Part shown: in pieces, positions 31,888 to 40,953 of the stretch | How positions within the stretch are numbered: position 1 is the stretch's first letter | How the letters are laid out: each line of letters opens with the position of its first letter | Program-made: the position numbers and the translations under genes | The notes under the pieces: model-generated | Databases searched by the model: none | What the model was told of the DNA's origin: nothing | The model's input: only the letters and a program-made list of their open reading frames with translations | Origin: an uncultured bacterium | GTDB taxonomy: Bacteria > Bacillota > Clostridia > Lachnospirales > Lachnospiraceae | NCBI GenBank assembly: GCA_947643145.1 | Contig: CANRVD010000016.1 | Span: 1-46,329 of the forward strand | Length of the DNA stretch: 46,329 nt | Direction of reading: 5' to 3'

Positions 31888-33939
31888 ATGAGTACATGTG
31901 AAAAGTCAGGGGAAAAGAACCAGTTAGCAATAAGAGAAAAAATAGAATTTCATTTTCATCTGGAACACTGGCAGGTAGTGATGCTGTTTCTGTTAGCATA
32001 TGATGCCTGTACCGTTGCAGTTTCTTATTTTGCCGCACTCTGGATACGCTTTGATTGTGCATTTCAGGCGATTCCATTGGAGTATTTGAACGCATATTAT
32101 GGATTTATTCCATTTGATATGCTGTTTACTTTAGTCATATTTTGGTTGTTACGCCTGTATAAAAGCATCTGGCGTTTTGCAAGCTATGATGAACTTTTGC
32201 GGGTAACCATTGCAACAGGCATTACACTGGTCTTTCATATCCTTGGAATTACAATATTTATTAGAAATATGCCAATATCCTATTTTTTGTTTGGGATTAT
32301 CATACAGTTTATTTTGACATTGGGCATCCGTTTTGCCTACCGCTTTATTATCCTGCTTCGTGGAAGGAGGATAAATGAAGAAGAGGCTTACCGAAAACGT
32401 GTCATGATTATTGGAGCCGGAGAGGCGGGGAAGATGATTCTTCGTGATATCAAGGGTTCCCGTATTCTGAGTGAGCAGGTCTGCTGCATGATTGATGATG
32501 ATTCGAATAAGTGGGGGCGGTATATGGAGGGAGTACTGATTGTCGGAGGATCGGATTGCATTATGGAATCGGTGCAAAGGCATGGTATTCAAAAAATATA
32601 TGTTGCATTGCCAAGTGTAAGTATGGAAAGTCAAAGGAAGATTCTTAATATCTGCAAAGAAACCGGATGCGAGCTGAAAAATCTGCCGGGACTATACCAG
32701 TTCATGACAGGCCAGGTTAGCGTAGCTTCCATGAAAGAAGTGGAAGTAGAGGATTTGCTTGGCCGTGCGCCTATTCGGGTCAATGTGGATGAGATTTTTC
32801 AGTACATAAAGGGAAAGACGGTGCTCATTACCGGTGGAGGCGGTTCGATTGGAAGTGGATTGGCAAGGCAGGTTGCAGAGCATGAGCCAAAGAAATTAAT
32901 TATCTTTGATGTATATGAAAATAATGCCTATGCAATTCAGTTAGAACTTAGAAAAAAGTACCCGGATTTAGACTTAGCGGTGCTGATTGGTTCTGTCAGG
33001 GACAGCCGTAAAATTTTTCAGGTATTTGAACGGTATCATCCTGACATTGTCTACCATGCGGCAGCACATAAACATGTGCCGCTAATGGAGGAGAGTCCTT
33101 GTGAGGCAATTAAAAATAATGCCATAGGTACTTATAAAACAGCGTATGCAGCGATGGCAAATAACTGCTCCAAATTTGTGCTGATTAGTACAGACAAAGC
33201 AGTAAATCCTACGAATATCATGGGGGCATCAAAAAGACTGTGCGAAATGATTATACAGTCCTTTGACGCTAAGATAAAGGAAGGAAAAGCAGAGGAGATT
33301 CCACAGCTCTTTACCCATCTGTTAAAAGACGGAGATACTAGAAAATACGTCCATAAACAGCTTGGGGCGGCTAAGACAGAATTTGTGGCGGTGCGTTTTG
33401 GAAATGTGCTGGACAGCAATGGCTCCGTTATCCCTCTCTTTAAGAAACAGATACAAAGCGGAGGGCCTGTGACGGTTACACACCCCGAAATCATCCGGTA
33501 CTTCATGACAATTCCAGAGGCTGTAAGCCTGGTGATGCAGGCTGGAACCTATGCCCACGGAGGGGAAATTTTCGTATTGGATATGGGCGAACCTGTAAAG
33601 ATAGATACATTGGCAAGAAATCTGATTAAACTCTCAGGACATAAGCCGGATGTGGATATCCAGATTACCTATATAGGCCTTAGGCCGGGGGAAAAGCTCT
33701 ATGAGGAGAAGCTGATGGCTGAGGAAGGGCTGGAAAGGACAGAAAATGATTTAATCCATATCGGACATCCGGTTTCCTTTGATGTGGATGGTTTTTTGCG
33801 TGAACTGGACAGACTGATGGAAATGGTTTATGAGAATAAGGAGGAAGTCAGGGAGATGGTGAAGGAGATGGTGGGGACGTATCAGCCGGTGGGGGAGAAT
33901 ACCCCTCCCATTGGGGCGGACTTGCTAAAAAGAAGCTAA
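31888..33939 (+). CDS. Membrane UDP-sugar 4,6-dehydratase (PglF/CapD/FlaA1 type)
   Basis: The protein has 683 residues. Four N-terminal membrane helices (about 20-150) are followed by a first nucleotide-binding fold with IIGAGEAGKM. The second is a catalytic SDR domain with TGGGGSIGSGLARQV and AAAHKHVPLMEE, and STDKAVNPTNIMGASKR at the active site. The family converts UDP-GlcNAc to the 4-keto-6-deoxy sugar. There is an insertion of about 30 residues near 461-495 before VRFGNVLDSNGSVIPLF, where many relatives have a short loop. Aminotransferase, sugar transferase and acetyltransferase genes follow, as in bacillosamine-type pathways. Confidence 0.9.
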   Translation: MSTCEKSGEKNQLAIREKIEFHFHLEHWQVVMLFLLAYDACTVAVSYFAALWIRFDCAFQAIPLEYLNAYYGFIPFDMLFTLVIFWLLRLYKSIWRFASYDELLRVTIATGITLVFHILGITIFIRNMPISYFLFGIIIQFILTLGIRFAYRFIILLRGRRINEEEAYRKRVMIIGAGEAGKMILRDIKGSRILSEQVCCMIDDDSNKWGRYMEGVLIVGGSDCIMESVQRHGIQKIYVALPSVSMESQRKILNICKETGCELKNLPGLYQFMTGQVSVASMKEVEVEDLLGRAPIRVNVDEIFQYIKGKTVLITGGGGSIGSGLARQVAEHEPKKLIIFDVYENNAYAIQLELRKKYPDLDLAVLIGSVRDSRKIFQVFERYHPDIVYHAAAHKHVPLMEESPCEAIKNNAIGTYKTAYAAMANNCSKFVLISTDKAVNPTNIMGASKRLCEMIIQSFDAKIKEGKAEEIPQLFTHLLKDGDTRKYVHKQLGAAKTEFVAVRFGNVLDSNGSVIPLFKKQIQSGGPVTVTHPEIIRYFMTIPEAVSLVMQAGTYAHGGEIFVLDMGEPVKIDTLARNLIKLSGHKPDVDIQITYIGLRPGEKLYEEKLMAEEGLERTENDLIHIGHPVSFDVDGFLRELDRLMEMVYENKEEVREMVKEMVGTYQPVGENTPPIGADLLKRS

Positions 33940-34033
33940 GTCATGTCTTGTATCTTGCTGTGGGATATTTGACTGCTTAAAAGAGATAAAAGTTGTTACG
34001 TCTATTGAGGAAGCAAAAAGGGAGTCAGAATAA

Positions 34034-35314
34034 ATGTTTACCAGAAAAGATAATTTGGAGCCGTTTGAGTCCAAGGTGTGGTTAGCAAGCCCAACCATGC
34101 ATGGGGAAGAATTGAAGTACATGACAGAGGCATTTGAGACAAACTGGATGTCTACGGTTGGTGAGAACATCACTGAAATTGAAAGAATTATGGCTGAAAA
34201 AGTGGGATGTGGATATACAGTTGCCTTATCTTCCGGGACAGCGGCTCTCCATCTTGCCATGAAGTTAGCTGGGGAAAAACTCTATGGTAAAGCAGAAAAT
34301 GGCAGGGGAGCACTTTTTAACAAGCATGTTTTCTGTTCCGATATGACTTTTGATGCAACCGTTAACCCTGTTGTATATGAAGGTGGGATTCCTGTGTTTA
34401 TTGATACGGAGTATGACTCCTGGAACATGAATCCCGATGCACTTGAAAGAGCCTTTGAAATTTACCCGGAAGTGAAATTAATTGTCATTGCACATTTGTA
34501 TGGCACTCCCGGAAAAATCGACGAGATAAAAGTAATTGCAGAAAAACATGAAGCATTAATCGTAGAGGATGCAGCAGAGTCTCTTGGTGCTACATATCAA
34601 GGAAAACAAACAGGTACATTTGGCGATTATAACTGTATTTCCTATAACGGAAATAAAATAATTTGCGGCTCGGCTGGCGGAATGTTTCTAACGGATAGTC
34701 TGGAGGATGCGAATAAAGTCCGTAAGTGGTCTACACAGAGTCGTGAAAATGCTATGTGGTATCAGCATGAAGAACTTGGATACAACTACCGCATGTCGAA
34801 TGTCATTGCTGGAGTTGTCCGTGGACAGATTTCATATTTGGAAGAACATATTAAAGCGAAAAAGGCAATTTACTACAGATACAAAGAAGGCCTAAAAGAT
34901 TTGCCCGTAAAGATGAATCCTGTTCCAAAAGAGTGCGAGCCGAATTATTGGTTAAGCTGCATGATTGTTGACAGGGATGCAATGTGCAGACAAGTAAGAG
35001 GGGAAAAGGATGTTCTTTATATTGGAGAGCATGGTAAGTCTTGCCCGGATGAGATTTTAGAGGCAATTAGCAGTATCAATGCAGAGGGGCGTCCGGTATG
35101 GAAACCAATGCATATGCAGCCAATCTATAGAATGAATGGGTTTATCACTGAAAATGGTAATGGCAGGGCGCAAACGGACGCTTATGTTGATGGAGAGGTT
35201 GTGGATGTTGGTATGGATATCTTTAGCAGGGGGTTGTGTCTGCCAAGTGATATTAAGATGACGGTGGAAGAGCAGGATAGGATTATTGAAGTTGTGAAGA
35301 GGTGCTTTGAGTGA
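34034..35314 (+). CDS. DegT/DnrJ/EryC1-type sugar aminotransferase
   Basis: This 426-residue PLP enzyme aminates a keto-sugar nucleotide. VEDAAESLGATYQGKQTG is the conserved cofactor segment, and the PLP lysine lies in SYNGNKIICGSAGGM. The C-terminal half carries the usual specificity domain. With the dehydratase upstream it would make a UDP-4-amino-4,6-dideoxy sugar (PglE-like role). GGGAG lies 9 nt before the ATG, and the stop overlaps the reading frame of the next gene. Confidence 0.9.
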   Translation: MFTRKDNLEPFESKVWLASPTMHGEELKYMTEAFETNWMSTVGENITEIERIMAEKVGCGYTVALSSGTAALHLAMKLAGEKLYGKAENGRGALFNKHVFCSDMTFDATVNPVVYEGGIPVFIDTEYDSWNMNPDALERAFEIYPEVKLIVIAHLYGTPGKIDEIKVIAEKHEALIVEDAAESLGATYQGKQTGTFGDYNCISYNGNKIICGSAGGMFLTDSLEDANKVRKWSTQSRENAMWYQHEELGYNYRMSNVIAGVVRGQISYLEEHIKAKKAIYYRYKEGLKDLPVKMNPVPKECEPNYWLSCMIVDRDAMCRQVRGEKDVLYIGEHGKSCPDEILEAISSINAEGRPVWKPMHMQPIYRMNGFITENGNGRAQTDAYVDGEVVDVGMDIFSRGLCLPSDIKMTVEEQDRIIEVVKRCFE

Positions 35315-35340
35315 TGTCCTTAGATAAAGTGGAGGTATAT

Positions 35341-36009
35341 ATGAAAGTGTATAAAAATAGTTTCTATGCTAATTATATAAAGAGAATACTTGATATTGCG
35401 CTTTCAGTGGTAGGGATACTACTTCTATGGCCAATTTATCTTGTTGTAGCAGTCCTTATAAGGATAAAACTGGGAAGCCCGGTAATTTTTTGTCAGGAAC
35501 GTCCAGGGAGGAATGAAAAGATATTTAAGTTATATAAGTTTCGATCTATGACAGATAAAAGGGATACGAACGGGGAATTGTTGCCAGATGCAGTAAGATT
35601 GACGGGATTTGGAAGGATGTTAAGAAGTAGCAGTTTAGATGAATTGCCAGAGCTTTTTAACATTTTGAAAGGAGATATGAGTGTGGTAGGGCCAAGACCG
35701 TTAGCGGTTCAATATTTGTCCTACTATAACGAAACAGAACGACATCGGCATGACGTAAGACCGGGACTTACAGGTTTGGCGCAGGTAAGCGGGAGAACAG
35801 CCTTAGAATGGGAAAAAAGGTTTGCGTATGATTTGGAGTATATAGAAAATATTTCTATTGCTATGGATATAAAAATTTTTCTTAAGACGGTACAAAAGGT
35901 TTTTTTACACGAAGATATTGTAGAAGCAGGTTGTCAGGGGAATTTTGATGATTTCAGGAGACAACAGCAAAAAGAGGAACAAATAAATGTTACGAGAAAT
36001 TGGGAGTGA
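35341..36009 (+). CDS. Initiating sugar-phosphate transferase (PglC/WcaJ family)
   Basis: This 222-residue membrane-associated enzyme transfers a sugar phosphate from UDP-sugar to undecaprenyl phosphate, starting the repeat unit. One N-terminal helix (RILDIALSVVGILLLWPIYL) is followed by the KFRSM motif, the LDELPELFNILKGDMSVVGPRP signature and RPGLTGLAQVSGR. It is the short PglC-like form without extra membrane domain. The ATG at 35341 has GTGGAGG 5 nt upstream and is preferred over the one at 35314. It overlaps the next gene by 23 nt. Confidence 0.93.
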   Translation: MKVYKNSFYANYIKRILDIALSVVGILLLWPIYLVVAVLIRIKLGSPVIFCQERPGRNEKIFKLYKFRSMTDKRDTNGELLPDAVRLTGFGRMLRSSSLDELPELFNILKGDMSVVGPRPLAVQYLSYYNETERHRHDVRPGLTGLAQVSGRTALEWEKRFAYDLEYIENISIAMDIKIFLKTVQKVFLHEDIVEAGCQGNFDDFRRQQQKEEQINVTRNWE

Positions 36010-37069
36010 TTTTTGGAATAACATCGAACATAATAATGGACTGGAATTTCACATAAGAGGAATTGGTGTTTGTCAGGGGAGGCAATTATATATATCTGGC
36101 AGAAGTGCTATCCGGGCATTCGCAAGAGATGTGGAGGTTAGAACTAAAAAGGTATTAATACCAGCCTTTAGTTGTGGGACAGTGATTGTTCCTTTTGTGA
36201 GGGAAGGATGGGAAATTGCATATTATGGTATTCATAGGAGTTTAGTGCCAAATAAAAAGAATTTAATAGAATGTATAGAGTCTTTTAATCCCAGTGTGGT
36301 ATTTCTTCAGAATTATTTTGGCTATGATACATTAAGTGGAATAGAGAATGTTATTGCACTATGCAGGCAAAAAAATATTGTTGTGATAGAAGATTTAACG
36401 CAATGTTTATTTTCTGCTTTTAAGAAAACAGAGGCAGATTATTATGTATCAAGTTTTCGGAAATTTATAGCAATTCCAGAAGGGGGAATATTACTATCGA
36501 AACATGCAAGTATTGAATGGGAAATAAAGGAAGCAGTTCCTCAGATTTTGGAAGTCGCAAGAGAGGCTTTTGATATTAAGAAAAAATATATGGAAGAAGA
36601 TTTTAGCATACAGAAGGAGGTATTTCTGGAAAAGTATAGGAATCTAAAGGCTCTTATAGCTGAATATAGTGATATATACCAAATGAATGTGGAATCAAAG
36701 AAATTTTTGCAGTGTATTGATAGCCAAATGTTAATACAAAAGCGGAGAGAGAATTATAAAGTTTTATATCATGAATTAGGAACTGTTTCTTGGCTGACTT
36801 GCATATTTGGAATTCCAAAATCGACTGAAACACCACTGTACTTTCCGGTTTATATTAATTGTTCTGATAAAAGAGAGGAGATACAGTCGTATCTTTCTTT
36901 GGAGAATATATATTGTCCGATTGTCTGGCCGCGTTATATGCGGCAAAGTGAAATAGATAATGATAGTAATTATATTTATGATCATATCTTATGTATTCCC
37001 TGTGACCAGAGATATGGATTGGAGGAAATGCAAAGAATTGTGCAGGTCATAAAGAAACTAGAAGGTTAG
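35987..37069 (+). CDS. Divergent DegT-like PLP enzyme
   Basis: This 360-residue protein keeps the fold pattern of sugar aminotransferases: an early substrate segment SGRSAIRAFARDV, the PLP-binding VIEDLTQCLFSAF, and a lysine in SSFRKFIAIPEGG at the Schiff-base position. Overall similarity to the canonical aminotransferase at 34034 is low, and several typical segments (HLYG, GNK) are altered. It could act on a different keto-sugar or be non-catalytic. It overlaps the sugar transferase by 23 nt. Confidence 0.72.
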   Translation: MLREIGSDFWNNIEHNNGLEFHIRGIGVCQGRQLYISGRSAIRAFARDVEVRTKKVLIPAFSCGTVIVPFVREGWEIAYYGIHRSLVPNKKNLIECIESFNPSVVFLQNYFGYDTLSGIENVIALCRQKNIVVIEDLTQCLFSAFKKTEADYYVSSFRKFIAIPEGGILLSKHASIEWEIKEAVPQILEVAREAFDIKKKYMEEDFSIQKEVFLEKYRNLKALIAEYSDIYQMNVESKKFLQCIDSQMLIQKRRENYKVLYHELGTVSWLTCIFGIPKSTETPLYFPVYINCSDKREEIQSYLSLENIYCPIVWPRYMRQSEIDNDSNYIYDHILCIPCDQRYGLEEMQRIVQVIKKLEG

Positions 37070-37101
37070 AGATAATTAATTGTATAAGAGGGCATGATGA
37101 T

Positions 37102-37668
37102 ATGAATATAAAAGGGAAAATAGTAACATTGCGGGCAGTAGATTATGAGGATATGGAATTAATGCGTGGGATGCTTAATGATCCGGAAATGGAAAAATTA
37201 GTGATTGGATGGTCTTTTCCTGTTTCTGCAACAGAGCAGGAAAAATGGTTTGCATCAGCGATACAGGATAAAAATAATTTGCGTTTTGTAATTGAAACAC
37301 TTAATGATGGTGCAATAGGAATTGCTACATTGTCTGGAATTGATTGGAAGAATCGCAGGGCTACTCATGGTATAAAGTTGATAAATAGAAGAACAAGACA
37401 AAAGGGGGTAGGAACTGACACAGTAATGGCAATAATGAGATATGCCTTTGATGAACTTAATTTAAATAGATTGGATGGAAGCTGGTTTGAAGATAATATT
37501 CCGTCCCAAAAATTATATACGAAATGTGGGTGGAGTGTAGAGGGGTGTAAGAGAGACTACATATATAAAAATGGGCATTACAGGAATTTAATTATAGTTG
37601 GTATATTGAAAACGGATTATGAGCATTTGATACAGGAAAACCATTATTGGGAAAGTGAAGAGAAATAA
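37102..37668 (+). CDS. GNAT acetyltransferase (RimJ/RimL type)
   Basis: This 188-residue acetyl-CoA-dependent enzyme has the GNAT core: the beta-strand region with IGIATLSGID, the RRTRQKGVGTDTV acyl-CoA loop and LYTKCGWSVEGCKRDYIYKNG. In this locus it may N-acetylate the amino-sugar made by the upstream aminotransferases, in place of the hexapeptide PglD. That role is inferred from position. Its stop is 7 nt before the next start. Confidence 0.82.
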   Translation: MNIKGKIVTLRAVDYEDMELMRGMLNDPEMEKLVIGWSFPVSATEQEKWFASAIQDKNNLRFVIETLNDGAIGIATLSGIDWKNRRATHGIKLINRRTRQKGVGTDTVMAIMRYAFDELNLNRLDGSWFEDNIPSQKLYTKCGWSVEGCKRDYIYKNGHYRNLIIVGILKTDYEHLIQENHYWESEEK

Positions 37669-37675
37669 AGAGAAA

Positions 37676-38662
37676 ATGGCATTGGATATTTATTTTCAAA
37701 AAGAATATGGAATGATAAATGAATTGATTGAAGATGGTACATCTTACATTTTTGAATGTAGTACAGAATGTGGAAAAGTCAGTAATTTATTTATATTACG
37801 AGAGATTCCAGAGAAAATTAAGGGCAGGCAATATTATGATATTGTTTCACCTTATGGATATGGTGGTCCGGTAATTATGGATTGTGCAGACAAAGATAAG
37901 GAATTGTTGCTGGAACGTTACAGGCAGCAGTTCGGACAGTATTGTGAGGAACATAATATTGTGAGCGAATTTATTCGTTTTCATCCTATTGTGGGGAATG
38001 GCATAGATTTTCAGGAGATATATCATTTGGAATGTATCCGTAAAACAGTAGGGACAAATCTGACAGGTTTTGATGACCCGGTACAGGAAGAATTTTCTAA
38101 AAGTTGCCGCAAAAGGATTAGGAGAGCTCTGCGTGATGGAATTACTTATCAGATAACAAGGGAACCCAAGGATTTAAGTACTTTTAAAGAAATATATTAT
38201 TTAACTATGAAACGTAATAAGGCAAGTGATTATTATTATTTTACAGATAAATATTTTGAACAGTGTCTGAAATTTTTTCCAAAGAATATTCTCTTAGTAG
38301 AAGCTGTTTATGAGAACAAAGTAATAGCTGCTGGATTTTATTTTGTATGGGATAAAGTAATACATATTCATTTGTCAGGAACACTTAGCGAATATTTATA
38401 TTTGTCCCCGGCCTATATTCTTCGCTATGCAGTAACATTATGGGGAAAAGAAAATGGTTATGAGCTGATTCATCATGGTGGTGGGAGATCTAATGCTTTG
38501 GATGACAGCCTGTATACATTTAAGAGACAGTTTGGTGAGAAGACATCTTTTGATTTTTATATCGGTAGAAAGATATGGAATGAGGAAATATATGATGAGT
38601 TATGCAGATTAAATCGGGTTAATAAAGACGGAGAGTATTTTCCGGCATATAGGGAGAGATAA
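37676..38662 (+). CDS. FemAB/BioF2-like acyltransferase of the GNAT fold
   Basis: The protein has 328 residues. The two-lobed layout, ending in SCRKRIRRALRDGITY and the GGGRSNALDDSLYTFKRQFG motif, matches the FemAB-related GNAT_6 proteins found in polysaccharide loci. Relatives transfer amino acids or acyl groups to sugars or peptides. The donor here cannot be read. A GTG at 37655 is in frame; the ATG at 37676 is taken because the gene then does not overlap its neighbour. Confidence 0.75.
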   Translation: MALDIYFQKEYGMINELIEDGTSYIFECSTECGKVSNLFILREIPEKIKGRQYYDIVSPYGYGGPVIMDCADKDKELLLERYRQQFGQYCEEHNIVSEFIRFHPIVGNGIDFQEIYHLECIRKTVGTNLTGFDDPVQEEFSKSCRKRIRRALRDGITYQITREPKDLSTFKEIYYLTMKRNKASDYYYFTDKYFEQCLKFFPKNILLVEAVYENKVIAAGFYFVWDKVIHIHLSGTLSEYLYLSPAYILRYAVTLWGKENGYELIHHGGGRSNALDDSLYTFKRQFGEKTSFDFYIGRKIWNEEIYDELCRLNRVNKDGEYFPAYRER

Positions 38663-38664
38663 GT

Positions 38665-39867
38665 ATGAAGGACATTTTAATCATTGCCCATTTTACGCAG
38701 GCACCAAACGAGCCGGGAAATGGAAGGTTTCATTATATTGCAAATAAATTGGCAGAAAATATCGAAAATAGGGTTGAGCTTATAACAACTGGATTTTCAC
38801 ATAGGTACAAAAAGCAAAGAGTGCTGTCTGATCAGGAGATTAATGGAATACCGTACAAATTTACAATGCTGGATGAACCTGGATATCCTAAGAATGTATG
38901 TTTAAAACGTTTTTACAGTCACTATGTGATGAGTAGAAATCTTAAAAAGTATTTAAAGTCAAGAAAAAAGCCGGATATTATTTATTGTGCAATTCCTTCA
39001 CTGGATGTTGCAAAGGTAGCAGCAAAGTATGCGAAGAAAAATAATGTTCGATTTATTATTGATGTGCAGGATTTATGGCCGGAGGCTTTTAAGATGGTGT
39101 TTCATATTCCTGTTATTAGCGACTGGATATTTGCACCAATGAGGCATAGGGCAAACTATGCATATAGGCAGGCGGATGAAATTGTTGCGGTTTCTGAAAC
39201 ATATCTTAATCGGGTATTAGAAGTAAATAATAAATGTAATAAAGGACATATTGTATTTTTAGGGACAGAATTAGAGGTTTTTGATAAAAATGCAAACAGT
39301 GACGTTAAATGGAATAAGAAAAGTATGGAATTATGGTTAGGGTATTGTGGTACTCTTGGCAGTAGTTATGATTTGACATGTGTTATTGACGCTTTAAATA
39401 TAGTAAAGAATAAAGGGGTGTCAACTCCGAAGTTTATTATTATGGGAGAAGGACCGAGAAAAAAAGAGTTTGAGAAATATGCAAAAGAAAAAGGAGTAAG
39501 ATGTATTTTTACAGGTCTGCTTCCCTATCCAAAAATGTGCGCATTGCTGGCAAAATGTGATATGGTTGTGAATCCTATAGTGAAAGGGGCGGCGCAGAGT
39601 ATCATTAATAAGCATGCAGATTATGCTGCTAGTGGTTTGCCTATACTGAATACTCAGGAATGTGAAGAATATAAAAAACTTGTGCAAAAATATGATATGG
39701 GGTTTAATTGTCAAAATGGCAATGCTGAGGAATTAGGAAAAAAAATTAATTATTTATTTGAAAATGAAAGTAAGCGTATGAAAATGGGAGAGAATGCTAG
39801 AAGATGTGCAAAAGAGCGATTTGATCGAAGAACATCATATAAAGAAATTTTTGATATGTTCTGTTAA
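38665..39867 (+). CDS. Glycosyltransferase family 4
   Basis: This 400-residue cytoplasmic enzyme has two Rossmann lobes. The N-lobe ends in IDVQDLWPEAF, typical of the WbuB-like amino-sugar transferases. The C-lobe has LGYCGTLGSSYDL and the sugar-nucleotide segment KGAAQSIINKHADYAASGLPIL. It adds one sugar to the lipid-linked repeat unit. GGGAGAG precedes the ATG 2 nt after the previous stop. Confidence 0.87.
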   Translation: MKDILIIAHFTQAPNEPGNGRFHYIANKLAENIENRVELITTGFSHRYKKQRVLSDQEINGIPYKFTMLDEPGYPKNVCLKRFYSHYVMSRNLKKYLKSRKKPDIIYCAIPSLDVAKVAAKYAKKNNVRFIIDVQDLWPEAFKMVFHIPVISDWIFAPMRHRANYAYRQADEIVAVSETYLNRVLEVNNKCNKGHIVFLGTELEVFDKNANSDVKWNKKSMELWLGYCGTLGSSYDLTCVIDALNIVKNKGVSTPKFIIMGEGPRKKEFEKYAKEKGVRCIFTGLLPYPKMCALLAKCDMVVNPIVKGAAQSIINKHADYAASGLPILNTQECEEYKKLVQKYDMGFNCQNGNAEELGKKINYLFENESKRMKMGENARRCAKERFDRRTSYKEIFDMFC

Positions 39868-39873
39868 TGGTTA

Positions 39874-39966
39874 GTGAACTATGTGACAGAAGAGACAGTC
39901 AAAGACCCCACGGACGATCAGATGGTACAAATTAATTTGCACTATCTTCACTTTGCCTTCGAGTGA
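39874..39966 (+). pseudogene. Short open fragment, possible decayed gene end
   Basis: A GTG begins 30 codons (NYVTEETVKDPTDDQM then QINLHYLHFAFE) in the same frame as the preceding glycosyltransferase, 6 nt after its TAA, and ends at TGA. There is no ribosome site. The amino acid mix looks protein-like, but I do not recognise it. The rest of the 160-bp gap to the next gene shows nothing clear. Confidence 0.3.
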
Positions 39967-40027
39967 ATAAAGAATATAAGTTTGTAAAGGCTGTTTTAAG
40001 TTTAAGAGTATAGAAGGATGAAGAAAG

Positions 40028-40933
40028 ATGCTGGCAATAGTTATATTAAATTATAATACATGGGATGCGACTGAAGAGTGTATAGAGAGTATATGTGCTT
40101 CAGATTTGGATGATTATAAAATATATATAGTTGATAATGCATCAATTATCAAAGCACCAAAAACTATAGAGCGTTATATGGTTAGTCGAGAAATATGTTT
40201 TATTCAAGCAAAAAAAAATTGTGGGTATGCTGCTGGAAATAATTTGGGCATTCGAGAAGCAGTAAAAGATGGATGCGACTATATATTAATTACAAATAAT
40301 GATGTTATTTTAAACAAAGAAGCTGTTGAAGGTATGCGTTCTTTTTTAAAAAGGCATTCTGAAGTAGGAATCATAGGACCCAAAATTTTTTTGGAAGGTG
40401 GAAAAGTTCAAGAGACAAATTTGGGATGTAAAATGACAATGTTAGGAAAATACTTATACATTTTGCGAAAAACCCCATTAGCTTTTTTTTCAAAAAAATT
40501 TGTGAATAAATTTAAGATAGATATTACTGCTGAGCATTGGCGTTATGTTTATGGAGTCTCTGGCTGTTGTTTTATGACACCGACAAATGTTTTTCAAAAG
40601 GCAGAGTATTTTGATGAAGGAACTTTTTTGTATGAAGAAGAAAATATTCTTGGATGCAAAATGGATTCTTTGGGATATAAGGTTGTTTGGTTTCCAAAAG
40701 CATCAATTATACATAAACATGGTTATTCAACAAAACAATATAGTGCTTTTGCGTATCAGTGCTTAGTTGAATCAGAGATATATTATTGCAAGAAATATTT
40801 GCAGGCAAATATTATCCAAAGATTTCCCTTGCATTTTATACGAAGTTGTATTTATATTACTAGATGTTTTTTTCTAAAAGATTATAGGAAAAACTTTAAA
40901 TCTTATATAAAAATGTTGAGTGAAATATGGTAG
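40028..40933 (+). CDS. Glycosyltransferase family 2
   Basis: This 301-residue GT-A enzyme has LAIVILNYNTWDATEECIES at the start, the nucleotide-sugar DNAS segment and the metal-binding motif near ILITNNDVIL. The C-terminal half is typical of rhamnosyltransferase-like members. The base composition turns clearly more AT-rich here than in the genes upstream of 35 kb. Next gene follows by 20 nt. Confidence 0.87.
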   Translation: MLAIVILNYNTWDATEECIESICASDLDDYKIYIVDNASIIKAPKTIERYMVSREICFIQAKKNCGYAAGNNLGIREAVKDGCDYILITNNDVILNKEAVEGMRSFLKRHSEVGIIGPKIFLEGGKVQETNLGCKMTMLGKYLYILRKTPLAFFSKKFVNKFKIDITAEHWRYVYGVSGCCFMTPTNVFQKAEYFDEGTFLYEEENILGCKMDSLGYKVVWFPKASIIHKHGYSTKQYSAFAYQCLVESEIYYCKKYLQANIIQRFPLHFIRSCIYITRCFFLKDYRKNFKSYIKMLSEIW

Positions 40934-40953
40934 CAATATGAGTAGAGGTAAAT

